A stretch of DNA of 64,000 nt, from assembly GCA_028875725.1 (NCBI GenBank), contig JAPPCR010000006.1:62001-126000 (forward strand). The letters run 5' to 3'. Below the pieces are notes generated by a model that saw nothing but the letters and a program-made list of their open reading frames with translations, was not told where the DNA came from and did no database searches. Position numbers and translations under genes: made by a program. Source of the DNA: Acidobacteriota bacterium. GTDB taxonomy: Bacteria; Acidobacteriota; Thermoanaerobaculia; Multivoradales; Multivoraceae. Positions 62,802-64,000 of the stretch are shown in pieces; positions within the stretch are counted from its first letter, which is position 1; every line of letters starts with the position of its first letter.

Positions 62802-64000
62802 GCGACCGCAACCAGATGAACCGGACCCTGATCGAGACCGCGCAGGCGATCGCCGCGGAGCGGCCGCCGGCCGATGTCGAGGCTGCCGCGGCCGCACGCG
62901 TGCGGCAGGCGCTGACCGCCGCCGCTGGCGATGCCGCCGGAGCCGATGCGCCCGACGCGGACGTCGATGCGAACGCGACGCTGACTTCCTGCGCCGACTA
63001 CCAGGCGCGCATGCCGGCCCTGGTCGCCGGCACGTTGCCGGAGGCGCAGTGCCTCCTGGTGGAGGACCACGCCCGCGAGTGCATCCCCTGCCGCAAGCAC
63101 CTGCAGGCGGTGCGGGCCGGCCGCGCGGTGTCCGACGTTGCCGGCCCCGTGGCGCCGGCGCGGGTCGGCCGCTACTACGCGGCCGCCGCGGCAATGATCG
63201 GTGTGGCCGTGGCGGGCGTGTGGATCAGCCAGCGCGTGCTCCTGCCGCCCCAGAACGGCATCGTGCAGGTTCAGAGTGTTGACGGCCGGATGTTCGTGGC
63301 CGGCGACGACCGCGGGGCGGACCTCGTTCCGCTCGGCCCCGGCGACGCGATCGACGGCGGCGACCGCATCCGCACCGGCGCCGGCAGCCGGGCGGTACTC
63401 GAGCTCGCGGACGGTTCCAGGGTCGAGGCCGCGGGACTCACGACGTTCCGCGTCGACGCCCGGCGCAGCGGCCATCGCGTGCGGGTCGACCGCGGCAGCG
63501 TGATCGTCCAGGCCGCGCAGCAGGAGAACGGTTCGCTGATCGTGTCGACCGCGGAGATGCTGGTGGCGGTCAAGGGCACGATCTTCGCCGTCACCCACGG
63601 CGTCAAGGGGTCGCGGGTGTCGGTGATCGAGGGCGAGGTCGAGGTCGAGAAGGGCCGCGAGCGCCACAACCTGCTCGCCGGCGATCAGTTCCGCAGCCGT
63701 CCGACCCTGGTGGCGATGACGCTGCAGGAGGAAGTCGGCTGGAGCCAGGACGCGGACCGCTACCTCGCCCTGCTCGAGGAGTTCAAGTCGCTGCGCAGCG
63801 AACTGAACCAGTTGATGGAGGCGACGCCGGCGCGCCACTCGACCCGCCTGCTCGACCTGATGCCGGCCGATACGAAGATCTATGTGGCGATGCCGAACGC
63901 CCCGGCGACCTTGAGCGATCTGTTCGCACTCGTGCGGTCGCGCGCCGAGGCGAGCGGTCTGTTCGCCGAGTGGTGGTCCGAGTTCGAGGCCTCCGGCGCG
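62798..64000 (+). CDS. FecR-domain protein with zinc-finger anti-sigma module, cut by window edge
   Basis: 401 residues are visible and the frame runs off the end. The N-terminal part (65-108) has an anti-sigma zf-HC2-like motif (HARECIPCRKHL). One membrane helix follows (about 128-148, YYAAAAAMIGVAVAGVWIS). A periplasmic FecR domain (150-290) has VQSVDGRMFV, LGPGDAIDGGDRIRTGAGSRAVLELADGS and VKGTIFAV. The helix-rich rest is unassigned. The 4-nt overlap with the sigma gene indicates that it controls that sigma factor across the membrane. Confidence 0.85.
   Translation, partial: MSDRNQMNRTLIETAQAIAAERPPADVEAAAAARVRQALTAAAGDAAGADAPDADVDANATLTSCADYQARMPALVAGTLPEAQCLLVEDHARECIPCRKHLQAVRAGRAVSDVAGPVAPARVGRYYAAAAAMIGVAVAGVWISQRVLLPPQNGIVQVQSVDGRMFVAGDDRGADLVPLGPGDAIDGGDRIRTGAGSRAVLELADGSRVEAAGLTTFRVDARRSGHRVRVDRGSVIVQAAQQENGSLIVSTAEMLVAVKGTIFAVTHGVKGSRVSVIEGEVEVEKGRERHNLLAGDQFRSRPTLVAMTLQEEVGWSQDADRYLALLEEFKSLRSELNQLMEATPARHSTRLLDLMPADTKIYVAMPNAPATLSDLFALVRSRAEASGLFAEWWSEFEASGA

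Overview
The window looks like a chromosomal segment of a high-GC Gram-negative bacterium, most probably an Acidobacteriota member. Two tandem secreted proteins (57386-59107 and 59132-60889) have the N-terminal layout and repeated 'EVDVVVT-RxGRPVRGL-DDFELYVDG' signature of the VWFA-related family that is expanded in Acidobacteria. An outer membrane is implied by a 979-residue protein with a barrel-like C-terminus, a BepA-like M48 protease and a TRAP transporter. No rRNA, tRNA or CRISPR array was recognised.

Layout. 1-3.2 kb: heat-shock pair cbpA-clpB (clpB cut by the window edge) behind an inverted repeat resembling the HspR operator. 3.4-10.6 kb: a minus-strand run of M48 protease, TPR/NHL-like protein, PEGA/PDZ protein, ThiO and a 7Fe ferredoxin. 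10.7-15.3 kb: unknown gene, TRAP transporter (dctP and fused dctQM), small membrane protein, Smr protein. 15.6-18.6 kb: large outer-membrane-like protein. 18.9-25.6 kb: an island-like accessory block with a tyrosine recombinase and a seven-gene minus-strand operon. 26.0-31.6 kb: murB, recA, a lipoprotein and two sugar transferases. 31.7-38.1 kb: the fatty-acid set yceD-rpmF-plsX-fabH-fabD-fabG-acpP-fabF. 38.9-55.0 kb: a 16-kb aromatic/histidine/tryptophan super-operon, aroDE-hisZGDCBHAF-hisIE-trpEGDCFBA. 55-64 kb: secreted unknown protein, the two VWFA-like paralogues, an EamA transporter, and an ECF-type sigma factor with a FecR/zinc-finger partner running off the end.

The most unusual content is the block at 18861-24371. 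It encodes a membrane-anchored thioredoxin-like protein (CGNC), a stand-alone membrane-anchored C39 peptidase, two short peptides, and an ABC permease, a Yip1-like membrane protein and an ABC ATPase. Each peptide has a Sec-type signal sequence, then a double-glycine-type leader, then a hydrophobic, glycine-rich, cysteine-containing core. Normally C39 domains are fused to an ABC exporter and cut GG leaders on the cytoplasmic side; here the parts suggest Sec export followed by leader removal and disulfide formation outside the inner membrane. This would be a two-peptide, bacteriocin-like system with an unusual maturation route.

The second notable item is the control region of the his-trp super-operon. 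A perfect TTGACA box precedes a 34-codon leader peptide with two adjacent Trp codons and two His codons, then hairpins. The last hairpin hides the GGAGG ribosome-binding site of aroDE. This suggests joint attenuation by Trp and His supply. Almost every gene in the operon overlaps the next by 4 or 8 nt, implying tight translational coupling.
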